A stretch of DNA of 8,246 nucleotides, taken from the NCBI GenBank assembly GCA_025965815.1, contig JAOPWF010000703.1, forward strand, positions 1 through 8,246. Reading direction: 5' to 3'. This DNA comes from Mycobacterium sp. GTDB taxonomy: Bacteria > Actinomycetota > Actinomycetes > Mycobacteriales > Mycobacteriaceae. Made by a program: the position numbers and the translations under genes. Within the stretch, counting starts at the first letter, position 1. Each line of letters starts with the position of its first letter. Below the pieces are notes generated by a model. It made no database searches and was not told the origin of the DNA. It saw only the letters and a program-made list of their open reading frames with translations. Shown one piece after another: positions 6,338 to 8,246 of this stretch.

Positions 6338-6925
6338 ATGGAAACCATCACTCCGCCCAGCCTGTTGCCACATCTGTGGAAATCCGCATTGGTGTCGGGG
6401 ATTATCGCCGTTATTCTCGGCATTCTGATCCTGGTCTGGCCGGGGATCACCATCCTCGTCGCCGCGATTTTCTTCGGCGCTTATCTGTTGGTCACCGGTA
6501 TCGCGCAGGTGATATTCGCGTTCAGTCTGCACGTGTCGGCGGGTGGCCGGGTACTGCTGTTCATCAGCGGCGCAGCGTCGTTGGTCCTGGCCGTGCTGTG
6601 CTTCCGCAGCCTGCAGGACTCCATTCTGTTGCTGGCAATCTGGATCGGCATCGGCTTCATCTTCCGGGGCGTCGCGACCGCGGTATCGGCGATCAGCGAT
6701 CCCACTCTGCCCGGCCGGGTGTGGCAAATCATCGTCGGTGTCATCAGCATCATCGCCGGCATCGTCATGATGGCGTCGCCGTTCCAGTCGCTGGGGGTAT
6801 TGACACTCGTCGTCGGCATCTGGCTCATCATCATCGGGGTGATGGAGGTGGTGTCGGCGTTCGGGATCCGCGGCGCGGCGAGGTCGGCGTCTGACTCCGC
6901 GCCCGTCACCGAGCCGGCCGAGTAA
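6338..6925 (+). CDS. HdeD-family (DUF308) integral membrane protein
   Basis: A 195-residue membrane protein with six hydrophobic helices at about 16-34, 38-62, 72-89, 93-116, 127-147 and 151-175, arranged as repeated helix pairs as in the DUF308/HdeD family. Family-like sequence includes SLLPHLWKSALVSGIIAVILGI near the start, then LVWPGITILVA, GAYLLVTGI and, in the second half, GVISIIAGIVMM and a GIWLIIIGVMEVVSA helix. The C-terminal 17 residues are polar and Ser/Pro/Glu-rich. HdeD in enteric bacteria is linked to acid resistance, but the molecular role of actinobacterial members is unknown, so no reaction is claimed. The ATG at 6338 is weakly supported by a ribosome site (CCGGGC), so leaderless or weak translation is possible; the family-like N-terminus still favours this start. 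It is divergent from the importer operon and lies 106 bp upstream of cydA on the same strand, an arrangement I recall as Rv1624c-cydA in M. tuberculosis. Confidence 0.9.
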   Translation: METITPPSLLPHLWKSALVSGIIAVILGILILVWPGITILVAAIFFGAYLLVTGIAQVIFAFSLHVSAGGRVLLFISGAASLVLAVLCFRSLQDSILLLAIWIGIGFIFRGVATAVSAISDPTLPGRVWQIIVGVISIIAGIVMMASPFQSLGVLTLVVGIWLIIIGVMEVVSAFGIRGAARSASDSAPVTEPAE

Positions 6926-6944
6926 CCCGTGAGGTAGAGCAGCC

Positions 6945-6984
6945 GTTTCCCGGGTACACGCCCTAGTGCAGGGGTTCCCGGAAC
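6945..6984. promoter_or_regulatory. TTCCCGG repeats and GTTCC-C-GGAAC palindrome upstream of cydA
   Basis: TTCCCGG occurs at 6947-6953 and again at 6975-6981, 28 bp apart, within the 106-bp gap before cydA. The second copy is part of a perfect odd palindrome GTTCC-C-GGAAC (6974-6984), and the first contains the palindrome CCCGGG. Together they could be an operator. I see no clear GTGA-N6-TCAC site for the cAMP receptor protein and no TANNNT -10 match in this gap, although CRP control of cydAB is known in M. smegmatis. Confidence 0.3.
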
Positions 6985-7018
6985 GCTACGCCGTGTAGTA
7001 GTCGGGTCCCACCGGCCC

Positions 7019-7023
7019 GGGAG
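7019..7023 (+). promoter_or_regulatory. Ribosome binding site of cydA
   Basis: GGGAG is 8 bases upstream of the ATG at 7032-7034. It fits the start inferred from the conserved CydA N-terminus (SRWQFGITTVYHF). Confidence 0.6.
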
Positions 7024-7031
7024 ATTGTCAG

Positions 7032-8246
7032 ATGGACGCCCTCGACGTGTCGCGGTGGCAGTTCGGAATCACCACCGTCTACCACTTTGTCTTCGTCCCG
7101 CTGACGATCGGTCTGGCGCCGCTCATCGCCGTGATGCAGACGGCTTGGGTGGTCACCGGTAACACCGCCTGGTATCGACTGACCCGCTTCTTCGGCAAGC
7201 TATTCCTGATCAACTTCGCGATCGGCGTGGCCACCGGCATCGTCCAGGAATTCCAGTTCGGCATGAACTGGAGCGAGTACTCCCGCTTCGTGGGGGACAT
7301 CTTCGGCGCACCGTTGGCCATGGAGGGCCTGCTGGCCTTCTTCCTGGAAGGCACCTTCATCGGCCTATGGATCTTCGGCTGGACCCGGCTTCCGCGACTG
7401 CTACATCTGGCCTGCATCTGGATAGTGGCGATCGGGGCCAACGTGTCAGCGTTCTTCATCATGTCGGCCAACTCGTTCATGCAGCACCCGGTCGGCGCGC
7501 ATTTCAACCCGGAAACCGGGCGCGCCGAACTGACCAGCATCGTGGCGCTGTTGACCAACAACACTCAATTACAGGCGTTTCCACACATCGTCGCCGGATC
7601 GTTCCTGACGGCCGGAACGTTCGTCGGGGCGGTATGTGCCTGGTGGATGGTGCGCTCGCACCGAGAGAGGACGGCACCGGGGGGCGCCCAGCCCGCAGCG
7701 ACGTCCAGCGATGCACGCAACATGTACCGGCCGGCGGCAATCCTGGGCTGCCTGGTCGCGCTGGCGGCCGCCGTGGTGCTGTTCTTCACCGGAGATGCCC
7801 AGGGCAAGCTGATGTTCAAACAGCAGCCGATGAAGATGGCCTCCGCGGAGTCGTTATGCCACACCGAAACCGACCCCGGCTTCACGGTGCTGGCGATCGG
7901 CACGCATAACAACTGTGACAGCGTCACCCACGTCATCGAGATACCCCACGTCCTGGCGTTCCTGGCCACCGGCAAGATCGGTGGTGTCACCCTTCAGGGC
8001 GTCCAGGAACTGCAACAGCAGGGCGAAGCGAAATTCGGTCCCGGCAACTACCGGCCAAACCTGTTCGTGACGTTCTGGTCATTCCGCACGATGGTCGGAT
8101 TACTCGTGATACCAACGCTGTTCGCCATGGTCACGCTGTGGCTGACCCGCCGCGGCCGGCTCTGCGACTATCGCTGGTACTCCCGGTTCGCCCTGCTGAC
8201 CCTGCCCGTCCCGTTCCTGGCCAACACCGCCGGCTGGGTGTTCACG
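7032..8246 (+). CDS. cydA: Cytochrome bd menaquinol oxidase subunit I, 3'-truncated by window edge
   Basis: The first 405 codons are present, open to the last base; the C-terminal end, with the GRQPW-type motif, is outside. CydA binds hemes b558, b595 and d, oxidises menaquinol at its Q-loop and reduces O2 to water with CydB in the cytoplasmic membrane. The N-terminus SRWQFGITTVYHFVFVPLTIGL is diagnostic, with H18 as a heme b595 ligand. Acidic residues E98 and E106 lie in MEGLLAFFLEGTF. H185 (FPHIVAGS) and M354 (FRTMVG) match the axial ligands of heme b558. The Q-loop has the motif KQQPMKMASAES at 263-274 and is of the short type. It also holds C276 and C295, spaced 19 apart, matching as I recall the disulfide seen in mycobacterial bd oxidase structures. 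The loop at 211-232 is Ala/Gly/Pro/Ser-rich and probably variable. About seven membrane segments are visible. Downstream cydB, then cydDC, would be expected. Confidence 0.98.
   Translation, partial: MDALDVSRWQFGITTVYHFVFVPLTIGLAPLIAVMQTAWVVTGNTAWYRLTRFFGKLFLINFAIGVATGIVQEFQFGMNWSEYSRFVGDIFGAPLAMEGLLAFFLEGTFIGLWIFGWTRLPRLLHLACIWIVAIGANVSAFFIMSANSFMQHPVGAHFNPETGRAELTSIVALLTNNTQLQAFPHIVAGSFLTAGTFVGAVCAWWMVRSHRERTAPGGAQPAATSSDARNMYRPAAILGCLVALAAAVVLFFTGDAQGKLMFKQQPMKMASAESLCHTETDPGFTVLAIGTHNNCDSVTHVIEIPHVLAFLATGKIGGVTLQGVQELQQQGEAKFGPGNYRPNLFVTFWSFRTMVGLLVIPTLFAMVTLWLTRRGRLCDYRWYSRFALLTLPVPFLANTAGWVFT

Noticed and set aside
6961..6973. CCCT-AGTGC-AGGG stem as a terminator for the HdeD gene
   Set aside because: The stem is only 4 bp with no U-run after it, so it is too weak to call.
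7079..7990. Minus-strand and second-frame open frames inside cydA
   Set aside because: They are shadows of cydA, whose heme-ligand and Q-loop motifs show that the plus frame from 7032 is the real one.

Overview
The window looks like ordinary chromosome from a GC-rich actinobacterium, most probably a Mycobacterium/Mycolicibacterium. The signs are uniformly high GC with strong G/C third-position preference, dense packing with overlapping starts and stops, an esterase of the mycobacterial LipC/LipQ type, and an HdeD-like membrane protein directly upstream of cydA. From memory, M. tuberculosis has the same pairing (Rv1624c next to cydA/Rv1623c); I could not check this against a database. I see no tRNA, rRNA, CRISPR array, insertion sequence, phage gene or attachment site.

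Layout, left to right. (1) Positions 1-2138, minus strand: a NarL/LuxR-type two-component system. A membrane-bound histidine kinase overlaps its response regulator by 8 bp, and 56 bp further on starts a gene with a coiled-coil, Pro/Tyr-rich N-terminus that runs off the left edge. (2) Positions 2230-3483, plus strand, divergent from the kinase: an alpha/beta-hydrolase esterase with a hydrophobic N-terminal region. A perfect 8-bp inverted repeat ends where its ribosome binding site begins. (3) Positions 3496-6091, minus strand, convergent with the esterase across only 12 bp: a three-gene polar amino acid ABC importer in the order lipoprotein binding protein, permease, ATPase. (4) Positions 6338-8246, plus strand: an HdeD/DUF308 membrane protein, then cydA, subunit I of the cytochrome bd menaquinol oxidase, cut by the right edge.

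How the genes work together. The kinase and regulator form one signalling pair, and the partial gene downstream may be in the same transcript. The three importer genes form one complete transporter: a lipid-anchored receptor, a membrane channel that would act as a homodimer, and a cytoplasmic ATPase dimer. A GTAAC-N6-TTAAC element upstream of this operon resembles a GlnR box and would fit nitrogen control. cydA makes the high-affinity terminal oxidase used under low oxygen or when the bc1-aa3 branch is inhibited; cydB should follow outside the window.

I did not find an undescribed system. The points worth checking are regulatory: the inverted repeat at the esterase start, the helically phased TAACG elements upstream of the importer, the TTCCCGG repeats upstream of cydA, and the nested palindrome after the response regulator.
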